Origin: Streptomyces malachitofuscus
Lineage (GTDB): Bacteria > Actinomycetota > Actinomycetes > Streptomycetales > Streptomycetaceae
Assembly: GCF_014650055.1 (NCBI RefSeq)
Contig: NZ_BMUF01000002.1
Coordinates: 372,001-436,000, forward strand
Direction: 5' to 3'
DNA: 64,000 nt
Positions 1-8,097 of this stretch are shown piece after piece. The position numbers and the translations under genes were made by a program. Position 1 is the first letter of the stretch; each line of letters begins with the position of its first letter. Under the pieces are notes generated by a model. That model was not told the DNA's origin, made no database searches, and saw nothing but the letters and a program-made list of their open reading frames with translations.

Positions 1-1
1 G

Positions 2-703
2 CTGGGGCGGGCCACCCGCGCGGAGTCGGGCGTGAAGACCCGCCAGCCGCTGAAGCGCGCGCTGATCGCGGCGGGCGGCTTCACCGCTCTCGACCCGGAG
101 CTGCACACCCAGATCACCGAGGAGCTGAACGTCGAGTCGCTTGCGTCGCTGTCCGAGGTGGGCGGCTCGCTGGTGGACACCACGGCGAAGGCCAACTTCC
201 GCGCGCTGGGCAAGCGGTTCGGCAAGCGGGTCCAGGACGTGGCCAAGGCGGTCGCGAACGCGGACGCCGCCGCCCTGTCCCTGGCGCTGCGCGAGGGCAC
301 GGCCTCGGTGGAGGTCGACGGGGAGACGATCACCCTCGCCCCGGACGAGGTGATCATCACGGAGACCCCGCGCGAGGGCTGGTCGGTGGCGTCCGACGCC
401 GGTGCCACGGTCGCCCTCGACCTGGAGATCACCGAGGAGCTGCGCCGGGCGGGCCTCGCCCGTGACGCGATCCGGCTGATCCAGGAGGCCCGCAAGAACA
501 GCGGCCTCGACGTGGCCGACCGCATCGCCCTGCGCTGGACGGCCGCCGACCCCGCGACGGTCTCCGCCGTGACGGAGCACGCGCAGCTGATCGCCGACGA
601 GGTTCTCGCCACGGACTTCGACCGGGGCGAGGCGGACGACACGTACGGCGCGCCGTTCACCGACGAGGGGCTGTCCCTGACGTTCCGCCTGCGCAAGGCG
701 TAA
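2..703 (+). CDS. ileS: Isoleucyl-tRNA synthetase, C-terminal part (gene starts before the window)
   Basis: The reading frame is open from base 2 to the TAA at 701-703, giving about 233 residues. It begins inside the post-catalytic region, with a segment reading GRATRAESGVKTRQPL, typical of the C-terminal anticodon-binding and tail region of long-type IleS. No catalytic HIGH or KMSKS motif is visible because that part lies upstream of the window. The enzyme charges tRNA-Ile in the cytoplasm. It runs convergent to divIVA, and a 20-bp perfect hairpin follows 17 bases after the stop. Placement of ileS beside divIVA is the known streptomycete arrangement. A Met or Val inside the frame should not be taken as the start. 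Confidence 0.9.
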   Translation: MGRATRAESGVKTRQPLKRALIAAGGFTALDPELHTQITEELNVESLASLSEVGGSLVDTTAKANFRALGKRFGKRVQDVAKAVANADAAALSLALREGTASVEVDGETITLAPDEVIITETPREGWSVASDAGATVALDLEITEELRRAGLARDAIRLIQEARKNSGLDVADRIALRWTAADPATVSAVTEHAQLIADEVLATDFDRGEADDTYGAPFTDEGLSLTFRLRKA

Positions 704-720
704 CACCCGGGCAGCCGCAG

Positions 721-772
721 GCCGAAGGCCCGGGCCCACCGAGAAAAATCTTGGTGGGCCCGGGCCTTCGGC
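721..772 (+). terminator. Intrinsic-type terminator of ileS
   Basis: Perfect 20-bp inverted repeat (721-740 with 753-772) around a 12-base A-rich loop, beginning 17 bases after the ileS stop. No U-tract follows, as is usual in streptomycetes. Because it is perfectly symmetrical it could also stop transcription from the other side. Confidence 0.85.
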
Positions 773-843
773 GTTGCGTACGTCGGACACCGCACCCAGG
801 TCCGAACAAACACCGCAAACCCCGTGAACACGCGTAGCGAAAG

Positions 844-881
844 GGCGGGGCCCCGGGTTGGTGTACCCGGGGCCCCGCCCT
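844..881 (-). terminator. Intrinsic-type terminator of the divIVA end of the dcw cluster
   Basis: Perfect 16-bp G/C stem (844-859 with 866-881) with a 6-base loop, 45 bases past the divIVA stop. On the minus strand it is followed by TTT. Together with the ileS hairpin it insulates two convergent transcription units. Confidence 0.8.
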
Positions 882-925
882 GAACGCTGCCGACTGCTAC
901 GCCGTATTCATGACCACAGGGGCCG

Positions 926-2089
926 TCAGTTGTCGTCCTCGTCGATCAGGAAGCCGCGCATCGGCGAGGGCGCCTGACCCATCGGCGACGGGCCCTGCGG
1001 ACGCACCGGCGCCATGGGCTGCGTCATGGCCGGCTGCATCTGCTGCTGACCGCCGTACGACGGACCGGACGGACCGCCGGGGCCGCCGCCCATCGTCTGG
1101 TTGCCGCCGTAGGACGGCGCACCGGCACCGGCCGGAGCCATCGAGGGCGCCGGGGACGGCGGCAGCGACGGCGCGGCACTCGCGGGCTGGCGCGGCGGGG
1201 CGAGCGAGTCGTCCGCCTGGGTCTCCAGCTGACGCAGCTGCGACTCCAGGTAGGACTTCAGCCGCGTGCGGTACTCGCGCTCGAAGCCGCGCAGGTCCTC
1301 GACCTTGCGCTCCAGCGTGGCGCGGGCGGACTCCAGGGAGCCCATCGCGACGCGGTGCTTCTCCTGCGCGTCCCGCTCCAGGGCGTCGGCCTTGGCACGG
1401 GCGTCCCGCTCGAGACCCTCGGCACGCGAACGCGCCTCGCCCACGATCTTGTTGGCCTCGGAACGGGCCTCCGCGATCGCCTGGTCGGCGGTCTGCTGCG
1501 CCAGCGACAGCACCCGCGCGGCGCTGTCGCCGCCGGGGCCTCCCTGACCGGGAAGACCGGGGCCGCCCATGGGGCCACCCATCGGGCCACCAGGGCCCAT
1601 CTGCCCCTGCATCGGGCCGCCCTGGCCCATCGGCCCGGGACCCTGGCCCATGGGGCCGGGACCCTGCGGGCCGCCCTGTCCGCCGGGGCCGGCGGGCAGC
1701 TGAGGAGCACCGCTCGGCAGCTGGGGCGGGCCACCCATGGGGCCACCCATCTGCTGCTGCGGCGGGCCCGATATGCCGGCGGGCACGGGAGCGCCGGGAC
1801 CTCGCATGCCCTGCTGGGGCATCCCCTGCTGGGGCATGCCCTGCGGCGGCCCCTGCTGTTGCTGCTGGTCCTGCGGCTCGGGAGGCTTCCGCATGTTCTG
1901 CTGGTTCTGGGCAGCAGCGCGCGTGGCCGCGGCCAGCTTGGCGCGCAGGTCCTCGTTCTCGCGGAGCAGGCGCGTCAGTTCGGCTTCGACCTCGTCGAGG
2001 AAGGCATCGACCTCGTCCTCGTCATAGCCTTCTCGGAGGCGGACGGTCGTGAACTGCTTGTTCCGCACGTCCTCGGGGGTCAACGGCAT
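926..2089 (-). CDS. divIVA: DivIVA, polar growth and division scaffold
   Basis: 387 residues. The N-terminal DivIVA membrane-targeting and coiled-coil domain (residues 1-60, opening [13 protein letters not shown]) is followed by a long low-complexity Pro/Gln/Gly/Met linker (about 62-188). A second, Ala/Glu/Arg-rich coiled coil follows (about 190-293), then a Pro/Gly-rich tail. In streptomycetes DivIVA marks hyphal tips and directs apical wall growth and branching; the mycobacterial counterpart is Wag31. The long linker is typical of the streptomycete form and much longer than in Bacillus. ATG start with GAGGTGAAGAG just upstream. It lies 52 bases downstream of yggT, so it is probably at least partly cotranscribed with it. 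Confidence 0.95.
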   Translation of the reverse strand: MPLTPEDVRNKQFTTVRLREGYDEDEVDAFLDEVEAELTRLLRENEDLRAKLAAATRAAAQNQQNMRKPPEPQDQQQQQGPPQGMPQQGMPQQGMRGPGAPVPAGISGPPQQQMGGPMGGPPQLPSGAPQLPAGPGGQGGPQGPGPMGQGPGPMGQGGPMQGQMGPGGPMGGPMGGPGLPGQGGPGGDSAARVLSLAQQTADQAIAEARSEANKIVGEARSRAEGLERDARAKADALERDAQEKHRVAMGSLESARATLERKVEDLRGFEREYRTRLKSYLESQLRQLETQADDSLAPPRQPASAAPSLPPSPAPSMAPAGAGAPSYGGNQTMGGGPGGPSGPSYGGQQQMQPAMTQPMAPVRPQGPSPMGQAPSPMRGFLIDEDDN

Positions 2090-2141
2090 CTCTTCACCTC
2101 AACGTAGTCATCGGCAGTCGGCAAGACCGTATCGTCCACAG

Positions 2142-2432
2142 TCACCTCGCGAGATTGCCCACGATCGAGATCAGGATGTAGACGATGATCATCAGGACGA
2201 AGAAGGACAGGTCGAGCGCCACGCCCCCGAGACGCAGCGGCGGGATGAACCGCCGCAGAAGCTTCAGCGGTGGATCGGTGACAGTGTAGGTGGCCTCCAG
2301 GACGACCACCATCGCCTTGCCGGGTTGCCATGAGCGGGCGAACTGGAACACGTAGTCCATGACCAAACGGAAGATCAGCACGATGAGGAACACCATCAGC
2401 GCGATGTAGATCACCTGCGCGAACACGCTCAT
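2142..2432 (-). CDS. YggT family membrane protein (YlmG-like)
   Basis: 96 residues from ATG at 2432, preceded by GGGAGAGGG. A longer frame exists, but its first 36 residues are polar and unlike the family. Two hydrophobic segments (about residues 4-22 and 72-93) flank a conserved middle with DPPLKLLRRFIPP, the YggT signature. The protein is usually found between sepF and divIVA in Gram-positive dcw clusters, as here. Its exact role is unknown; a membrane role linked to division or osmotic adaptation has been suggested for relatives. The stop lies 52 bases before divIVA, and sepF ends 49 bases upstream. Confidence 0.88.
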   Translation of the reverse strand: MSVFAQVIYIALMVFLIVLIFRLVMDYVFQFARSWQPGKAMVVVLEATYTVTDPPLKLLRRFIPPLRLGGVALDLSFFVLMIIVYILISIVGNLAR

Positions 2433-2481
2433 GGCCTGCTTTTCCCTCTCCCCTGTGCACTGCTCGGTCCGGTCCTGCGTC

Positions 2482-3123
2482 TCAGCTCTGGTTGAAGAAC
2501 CCGCCCTCTGCGATGCGGGCCTTGTCCTCCGCCGTGACATCGACGTTAGCAGGCGACAACAGGAACACCTTCTGCGTCACCCGCTCGATGCTGCCGTGAA
2601 GACCAAACACCAAACCGGCCGCAAAGTCGACAAGTCGCTTCGCGTCTGTGTCATCCATCTCAGTCAGATTCATGATCACCGGAGTGCCTTCACGGAAGTG
2701 TTCCCCGATGGTACGGGCCTCGTTGTAGGTCCGGGGGTGAAGCGTGGTGATCCGGTAAGGCTCTCGTTCCGACACGACCTTGGGCATGATCACCGGTGCG
2801 TTCTTCTCCAGGCTTGCGCGTTCTTGTGTGATGGATGCCACGGGCGCGATCCGCGCCGGGCGTGGCGATTCCGCGGCGAGCGAAGCGGATCGGGCGACCG
2901 GTTCGCGCGGCGCGGGAGGGTGTACGACTCGCACCTCTTCGTCCCTTTGTGACTGATGTGAGCCGTGGGACTGGTGCGGCGGTTCGTGCCGCCGGTGGTC
3001 CCGCTCGGGCTCCGGGTCGAGTTCGGGTTCAAAGTCGTCGTCTGGGTCGAATCCGCGGCCGTCGTAACCATCGTCCTCCACGAGGCCGAGGTAGACCGCC
3101 ATCTTGCGCATCGCGCCGGCCAT
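2482..3123 (-). CDS. sepF: SepF, FtsZ membrane-anchor protein
   Basis: 213 residues from ATG at 3123, preceded by GGAGGA. The N-terminus [14 protein letters not shown] is the expected amphipathic membrane-binding helix. Next comes an acidic and then His/Gln-rich linker (about 18-95). The globular SepF domain (about 110-200) contains the conserved stretch with [20 protein letters not shown]. SepF tethers FtsZ to the membrane and is essential for Z-ring assembly in actinobacteria, which lack FtsA and ZipA. A 129-bp gap separates it from yggS and may hold a promoter. Confidence 0.93.
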   Translation of the reverse strand: MAGAMRKMAVYLGLVEDDGYDGRGFDPDDDFEPELDPEPERDHRRHEPPHQSHGSHQSQRDEEVRVVHPPAPREPVARSASLAAESPRPARIAPVASITQERASLEKNAPVIMPKVVSEREPYRITTLHPRTYNEARTIGEHFREGTPVIMNLTEMDDTDAKRLVDFAAGLVFGLHGSIERVTQKVFLLSPANVDVTAEDKARIAEGGFFNQS

Positions 3124-3252
3124 GCTCCGAGTCCTCCGCTCTGTGGTGGATCCGCTGACGACCGCCAAGTGCCCGCGATCCACTAGGTCTTTACGTCCGC
3201 TGTTCGGCGGAACTGACCATATTTTCTGCTGTGGTCCGACTTCTTGGCGACG

Positions 3253-3972
3253 TTACCCGAGCCTGGGGCGGACTCCGAGTACCGCACTGCCGACGCGCAC
3301 ATGTGTCGCTCCGGCGGCCACGGCCTGTTCGAGGTCCGCACTCATCCCTGCCGAGACCATGTTCGCAGCCGGATGAGCCCGGCGCAGGTCGGTCGACAAA
3401 TCCATCAACCGCTCGAACGCCGCCCGTTCCCGTCCCGCGTACTCGCCGGTGAGCGGGGCGACGGTCATGAGGCCGTCGAGCCGCAGCCCTTCGGCCCCGG
3501 CGACCAGGCCGGCCAACTCCTCGAGTCCGCCGGGCGCGACGCCTCCGCGCTCGCCCCGTCCGCTCGCGCCGGCGTCGAACGCCACCTGGATCAGACAGCC
3601 GATTTCGCGCCCGGCCCGCACGGCCTCCTTGGAGAGGGCCGTCACCAGTCGGGAACGGTCGACGGACTGCACCAGATCGGCATAACCGACCACCGAACGC
3701 ACCTTGTTGGTTTGAAGCTGACCGACGAAGTGCCACGTAAGGGGCAGATCCGCACACTCCGCCGCCTTGGGGGCGGCATCCTGGTCGCGGTTCTCGGCGA
3801 CATGGCGCACACCGAGTTCCGACAGGATCCGCACATCGCTCGCGGGGTACGTCTTGGTGACCACGATGAGGGTCACCTCGTCGCGCGCCCGTCCGGCGGC
3901 GGCGCACGCCGCGGTGATCCGCTCCTCCACTCTCGCCAGGTTCGAGGCGAGTTCGCCCTTACGGTCCGTCAT
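3253..3972 (-). CDS. YggS family pyridoxal-phosphate homeostasis protein
   Basis: 239 residues, single-domain PLP-binding TIM barrel like the N-terminal half of alanine racemase. The PLP lysine is K40 in LIVVTKTYP, and HFVGQLQTNKV is the family signature. Members (PLPBP/YggS) bind PLP without a clear enzyme activity and keep B6 vitamers and amino acid pools in balance. The gene follows yfiH with a 6-base gap, so the two are likely cotranslated. The same yfiH-yggS-sepF-yggT-divIVA run occurs in many Gram-positive bacteria. Confidence 0.92.
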   Translation of the reverse strand: MTDRKGELASNLARVEERITAACAAAGRARDEVTLIVVTKTYPASDVRILSELGVRHVAENRDQDAAPKAAECADLPLTWHFVGQLQTNKVRSVVGYADLVQSVDRSRLVTALSKEAVRAGREIGCLIQVAFDAGASGRGERGGVAPGGLEELAGLVAGAEGLRLDGLMTVAPLTGEYAGRERAAFERLMDLSTDLRRAHPAANMVSAGMSADLEQAVAAGATHVRVGSAVLGVRPRLG

Positions 3973-3978
3973 GTCCCA

Positions 3979-4707
3979 TCAGTCCAGCCACACATAACCC
4001 GCGAGCCGCCCCGTGGTGCGGTCGCGGCGGTACGAGAAGTGATCCGCCGACTCCAGCGTGCACACCGGCGACTGCTCCCGGTCGCGCACGCCCAGCCGTT
4101 CGAGCTGGGCGTGCACACCCGCGGCCACGTCGACCGCCGGCGTGCCCCAGCTCGTCTCGGCGTGCGCCGCCGGTTCGACGGCGGCCACCTCGGCACGCAT
4201 CGTCCCGGGCACCTCGTAGCACCGGCCGCACACGGCGGGTCCGGTGCGGACGACGATCCGGGCCGGGTCGGCGCCGAGTCCGGTCATGGCCCGTACGGCT
4301 GCGGGAACCACCCCGGCGACCAGTCCGGGCCGGCCCGCGTGGGCGGCGGCCGCCACTTTGGCCACGGGGTCGGCGAGCAGCACCGGCACGCAGTCGGCGG
4401 TGAGCACCGCGAGGGCGAGTCCGCGCCGGGCGGTGACGATCGCGTCGACCTCGGGGACCGGGCGGTCGCCCCAGGGCTCGTCGACCACGACGGCGTCGGC
4501 CCCGTGCACCTGGTTCATCCAGACCACGCGGGCCGGGTCCACGCCGAGGGACTTGGCGGTCAGTTCGCGGTTGGTGCGTACGGCGCCGGGGTCGTCGCCG
4601 ACGGCTCCGCCGAGGTTGAGCTCCTCATACGGAGCGGCGCTCACCCCGCCCCACCGGTCGGTGAAGGCGAAGTGCGCGCCGCTCACGCTCTCGCGCCGTC
4701 CTATCAC
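3979..4707 (-). CDS. YfiH/PgeF family polyphenol oxidase-like (laccase-domain) protein
   Basis: 242 residues. The GTG start overlaps the ftsZ TGA (GTGA), implying translational coupling to ftsZ. Family motifs visible: [23 protein letters not shown], an HAG motif, and [11 protein letters not shown] near the C-terminal half. The Cys and His residues of these motifs bind metal. Relatives have been assigned purine-nucleoside phosphorylase or adenosine deaminase activity, multicopper oxidase activity, or a role in removing mis-edited peptidoglycan precursors. The canonical HAGWRG is HAGRPG here. Which activity applies cannot be told from the sequence. Confidence 0.88.
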   Translation of the reverse strand: MIGRRESVSGAHFAFTDRWGGVSAAPYEELNLGGAVGDDPGAVRTNRELTAKSLGVDPARVVWMNQVHGADAVVVDEPWGDRPVPEVDAIVTARRGLALAVLTADCVPVLLADPVAKVAAAAHAGRPGLVAGVVPAAVRAMTGLGADPARIVVRTGPAVCGRCYEVPGTMRAEVAAVEPAAHAETSWGTPAVDVAAGVHAQLERLGVRDREQSPVCTLESADHFSYRRDRTTGRLAGYVWLD

Positions 4708-5897
4708 TTCAGGAAGTCCGGCACGTCCAGTTCCTCGGCCGCGCTGTCGTAGCTCCGCGACGGCGGGACCGGGGGCTGGGCGACCGGGATGTCGTTCACC
4801 GGCTCCGGGGCCACCGGCTCCGGGTCCTCCTTCGGCGTGACGCTGCCGAGCGAGCCGAAGGACGGGCGGCTCTCGGGCTGCCGGGCCGGGGCCGGCTCCT
4901 CGCGCTTGGCCGAGGACGAGCCGAGGACGTTGTCCCGCTTGGAGGGCGGCTGGCCGCCGTCGAACCCGGCGGCGATCACGGTGACCCGGACCTCGTCGCC
5001 GAGCGCGTCGTCGATCACCGCACCGAAGATGATGTTGGCCTCGGGGTGGGCGGCCTCGCTGACCAGCTGGGCGGCCTCGTTGATCTCGAAGAGACCGAGG
5101 TCGCTGCCGCCGGAGATGGAGAGCAGCACGCCGCGGGCGCCGTCGATGGAGGCTTCCAGCAGCGGCGAGGAGATGGCCATCTCGGCGGCGGCCACCGCGC
5201 GGTCGTCGCCGCGGGCCGAGCCGATGCCCATGAGGGCGGAGCCGGCCTCGGACATGACCGACTTGACGTCGGCGAAGTCGAGGTTGATCAGACCGGGGGT
5301 GGTGATCAGGTCGGTGATGCCCTGGACACCGGAGAGCAGAACCTGGTCCGCCGACTTGAAGGCGTCGAGGACCGACACCTGACGGTCGGAGATGGACAGC
5401 AGCCGGTCGTTCGGGATCACGATGAGGGTGTCGACCTCTTCGCGGAGCTCGGCGATGCCGTCCTCGGCCTGGTTGGCCCGGCGCCGTCCCTCGAAGGTGA
5501 ACGGGCGCGTGACCACACCGATGGTCAGGGCGCCGAGCGAGCGGGCGATGTTGGCCACGACGGGCGCGCCGCCAGTGCCGGTGCCGCCACCCTCACCGGC
5601 CGTCACGAAGACCATGTCGGCCCCCTTGAGGACCTCCTCGATCTCCTCGCGGTGGTCCTCGGCGGCCTTGCGGCCGACGGCCGGGTTGGCTCCGGCGCCG
5701 AGTCCGCGGGTGAGTTCACGGCCGACGTCGAGCTTGACGTCGGCGTCGCTCATCAACAGAGCTTGCGCGTCGGTGTTGATGGCGATGAACTCGACGCCCT
5801 TGAGACCGACCTCGATCATCCGGTTGATGGCATTGACACCACCGCCGCCGACACCGATGACTTTGATGACTGCGAGGTAGTTCTGCGGTGCTGCCAC
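4704..5897 (-). CDS. ftsZ: FtsZ, tubulin-like division GTPase
   Basis: 397 residues. The GTP-binding signature GGGTGTG is at residues 103-109, an N-terminal [15 protein letters not shown] lies at 12-27, and the T7 synergy loop is in [13 protein letters not shown] Pro/Glu-rich linker (about 315-385) leads to the conserved C-terminal tail ELDVPDFLK, which binds SepF. FtsZ polymerises into the ring that directs vegetative cross-walls and sporulation septa. Unlike most genes here it has a 279-bp upstream non-coding region after ftsQ, with a predicted promoter and a BldD-like site, fitting the independent developmental control known for streptomycete ftsZ. Confidence 0.98.
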   Translation of the reverse strand: MAAPQNYLAVIKVIGVGGGGVNAINRMIEVGLKGVEFIAINTDAQALLMSDADVKLDVGRELTRGLGAGANPAVGRKAAEDHREEIEEVLKGADMVFVTAGEGGGTGTGGAPVVANIARSLGALTIGVVTRPFTFEGRRRANQAEDGIAELREEVDTLIVIPNDRLLSISDRQVSVLDAFKSADQVLLSGVQGITDLITTPGLINLDFADVKSVMSEAGSALMGIGSARGDDRAVAAAEMAISSPLLEASIDGARGVLLSISGGSDLGLFEINEAAQLVSEAAHPEANIIFGAVIDDALGDEVRVTVIAAGFDGGQPPSKRDNVLGSSSAKREEPAPARQPESRPSFGSLGSVTPKEDPEPVAPEPVNDIPVAQPPVPPSRSYDSAAEELDVPDFLK

Positions 5898-5995
5898 GTC
5901 GAAGGCCTCTCGCCTCGAGTTACGTGTCGCCTTCTCGCGGGTGCGCCGCGGTCCGACGACTGATGCCGAATGGGACGGTCCGTATCGCCGACCCG

Positions 5996-6020
5996 AACCC
6001 TAACGGTGAAGTTTAGGGTT
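5996..6020. promoter_or_regulatory. 8-bp inverted repeat upstream of ftsZ
   Basis: AACCCTAA (5996-6003) pairs with TTAGGGTT (6013-6020) across 9 bases, about 100 bases before the ftsZ start. It is AT-richer than its surroundings and lies downstream of the predicted promoter at 6057-6086, so it would sit in the leader of that transcript. It could be an operator or a leader hairpin. The function is unknown. Confidence 0.4.
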
Positions 6021-6056
6021 ACCAGTGTGTCTGTTCCCTGGAGTCTTCTGAACAGG

Positions 6057-6086
6057 ACACTAAGTCGACAAGTGGCGCACGTTCAA
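6057..6086 (-). promoter_or_regulatory. Predicted vegetative-type promoter of ftsZ
   Basis: On the minus strand TTGAAC (6086-6081) and TAGTGT (6062-6057) are separated by 18 bases, a good match to streptomycete HrdB-type -35/-10 elements. Transcription would start near 6050, leaving a leader of about 150 bases before the ftsZ ATG. Several ftsZ promoters are known in S. coelicolor; I cannot assign this to a particular one. Confidence 0.5.
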
Positions 6087-6115
6087 CGAACACGCCGAAC
6101 CTCCCGTTTTTCTTT

Positions 6116-6128
6116 TCACCCTATGTGA
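6116..6128. promoter_or_regulatory. BldD-box-like palindrome upstream of ftsZ
   Basis: TCACCCTATGTGA matches the published BldD pattern TnACnC(A/T)GnGTnA at nine of ten fixed positions; the one mismatch is A for G. It lies 30 bases upstream of the predicted -35 of ftsZ, between ftsQ and ftsZ. BldD is a known repressor of ftsZ and other sporulation genes in Streptomyces, so the location is sensible. Confidence 0.5.
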
Positions 6129-6176
6129 TCAGCCGTAGCGCTGCCCAACCAGGGTGCTGGCCTGCACTGATGCGCG

Positions 6177-6971
6177 TCAACTCCCTGATGACGCCGGAGC
6201 GGTGGGAACGCTGACGTCGAAGTGCCGCGCGCGGGGCTCCGCTTTCATCAGCGCGGTGAGAGTACGGCCCTTGGCGGCACCCTTCTCACTGCTTCCCCAG
6301 TCGACCGTACGGCCGTCCGCCAGTTCCAGCGAGATGTCGTCGTAGGAACGGACCTTGACGCTCCGCGTCGCCCGCGCCACGGAGTCCGGAAGGGCGCCCG
6401 CCACCCGCACCGCCTCCCGCGTCAGCCGGTCCTCGCCGAAGCGGCGCAGACTCGCCGCCGTGGAACCGCTGCCGGACGCTTCCAGTTTCAGCTGGGCCAC
6501 GCCTTTGGGAGCCTTGGAAACCGTGGCGAACCGGACACCTTCGTCATCCACTTCGATGAACTTCCCCGCTTTGTGGATGAGAAGAACGGGGGTGCGTTCC
6601 GTAACTTTCAGCGTGATTTCGTGCGGCCAGGAACGGACCACGTCAATCGTGTCAATTCGGGGCAATGCCCTGACGAGCCGGGCCTCGATCGCCTCGGTGT
6701 CGACGGAGATCAGCTGTTCCCCGAGGGGAACGTCGGCGGCTTCGCGCACCTGGGCCGGTGTGAGAACCCCGGTGCCCGACACGGAGACCCGCTCCACGCG
6801 CACCAGGTCCGACCCGTACAGCAGCCAGAACGCCCCGCTGCCGAGGAACAGCAGGACAACGGCCGATGCGATGATCCGACGAAGGCGCCGTCGCCCGAAC
6901 CGCCTGGCGGGCGGCGGGCCGGACGACTCCCGCTTGCGTTCACCGCGCTCCGCGGTGGTCGATCCGGCCAC
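6177..6971 (-). CDS. ftsQ: FtsQ, divisome membrane protein with POTRA domain
   Basis: 264 residues, GTG start. A basic cytoplasmic N-terminus (1-33) is followed by one membrane span (about 34-52). The POTRA domain comes next (about 58-128, with VERVSVSGTGVLTPAQVREA), then the beta domain. With FtsL and DivIC it forms the complex that regulates septal wall synthesis by FtsW and FtsI. It starts 25 bases after murG and ends before the ftsZ promoter region. In many bacteria murC lies between murG and ftsQ; here it is absent. Confidence 0.93.
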   Translation of the reverse strand: MAGSTTAERGERKRESSGPPPARRFGRRRLRRIIASAVVLLFLGSGAFWLLYGSDLVRVERVSVSGTGVLTPAQVREAADVPLGEQLISVDTEAIEARLVRALPRIDTIDVVRSWPHEITLKVTERTPVLLIHKAGKFIEVDDEGVRFATVSKAPKGVAQLKLEASGSGSTAASLRRFGEDRLTREAVRVAGALPDSVARATRSVKVRSYDDISLELADGRTVDWGSSEKGAAKGRTLTALMKAEPRARHFDVSVPTAPASSGS

Positions 6972-6996
6972 GCTCCCTGCCTTCCGTCATACGCGT

Positions 6997-8091
6997 CTAA
7001 CGGTGTGCACGGGCGGCGATCGCCTCGTACACCATGCCGACGAGCAGGTCGTCGGCGTCCCGGCGGCCGAACTCGGCGGCGGCGCGGGACATCTCGTACA
7101 GCCGGTGCGGGTCGGCGAGCACCGGCAGCACGTTCTGCTGCACCCACTCCGGCGTCAGTTCCGCGTCGTCGACCAGCAGTCCGCCGCCGGCCTTGACCAC
7201 CGGCTGGGCGTTGAGCCGCTGTTCGCCGTTGCCGATGGGCAGCGGCACATAGGCGGCCGGGAGCCCGACGGCGGAGAGTTCGGCGACGGTCATCGCGCCC
7301 GCGCGGCAGAGCATCATGTCGGCAGCGGCGTACGCGAGATCCATCCGGTCCAGGTAACTTACCGGGATGTAGGGGGGCATGCCGGGCATCTGCTGGACCT
7401 GCGGCAGTTCGTTCTTCGGGCCGACCGCGTGCAGGATCTGGATTCCGGCCTGCTGAAGCCACGGAGCGACCTGCTGCACGACCTCGTTGAGCCGGCGGGC
7501 GCCCTGCGAACCGCCGGAGACCAGCAGCGTCGGGAGGTTGGGGTCGAGCCCGAACGCCGCGCGGGCCTCGGGGCGCACGGCCGCCCGGTCCAGGGTGGCC
7601 ACGGAGCGGCGCAGCGGGATGCCGATGTAGCGGGAGTTGCGCAGCTTGCTGTCGGGCGTGGAGACGGCGACCTGGGCGGCGTACCGGGAGCCGATCTTGT
7701 TGGCCAGGCCGGGGCGGGCGTTGGCCTCGTGGACGACGATCGGCACACCCAGGCGCTTGGCCGCGAGATAACCGGGCAGGGCGACGTAGCCGCCGAAGCC
7801 CACCACGGCGTCCGCCTTGGTGCGCTCCAGGATCTGCTCGGTCGCCTTGATGGTGCCGCGCAGCCGGCCCGGGACGGTGATCAGCTCGGGGGTGGGCTTG
7901 CGTGGCAGCGGTACGGCGGGGATCAGCGCCAGCTCGTACCCGCGCTCGGGTACGAGACGGGTCTCGAGGCCGCGCTCCGTGCCCAGGGCCGTGATGCCCA
8001 CGGTCGGATCCTGCCTGCGCAGGGCGTCCGCGAGGGCGAGCGCGGGCTCGATGTGGCCCGCGGTTCCTCCGCCGGCGAGTACGACATGCAC
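6997..8091 (-). CDS. murG: MurG, lipid II-forming GlcNAc transferase
   Basis: 364 residues, GTG start. The N-terminal loop LAGGGTAGHIEPALALADAL and the VGFGGYVALPG loop are diagnostic of MurG. LVSGGSQGARRLNE and CRAGAMTVAELSAVGLP form the UDP-GlcNAc-binding C-domain. It transfers GlcNAc to lipid I on the inner membrane face. It lies 6 bases downstream of ftsW, keeping the last cytoplasmic step next to the lipid II polymerase. Confidence 0.97.
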   Translation of the reverse strand: MHVVLAGGGTAGHIEPALALADALRRQDPTVGITALGTERGLETRLVPERGYELALIPAVPLPRKPTPELITVPGRLRGTIKATEQILERTKADAVVGFGGYVALPGYLAAKRLGVPIVVHEANARPGLANKIGSRYAAQVAVSTPDSKLRNSRYIGIPLRRSVATLDRAAVRPEARAAFGLDPNLPTLLVSGGSQGARRLNEVVQQVAPWLQQAGIQILHAVGPKNELPQVQQMPGMPPYIPVSYLDRMDLAYAAADMMLCRAGAMTVAELSAVGLPAAYVPLPIGNGEQRLNAQPVVKAGGGLLVDDAELTPEWVQQNVLPVLADPHRLYEMSRAAAEFGRRDADDLLVGMVYEAIAARAHR

Positions 8092-8097
8092 CGAAAT

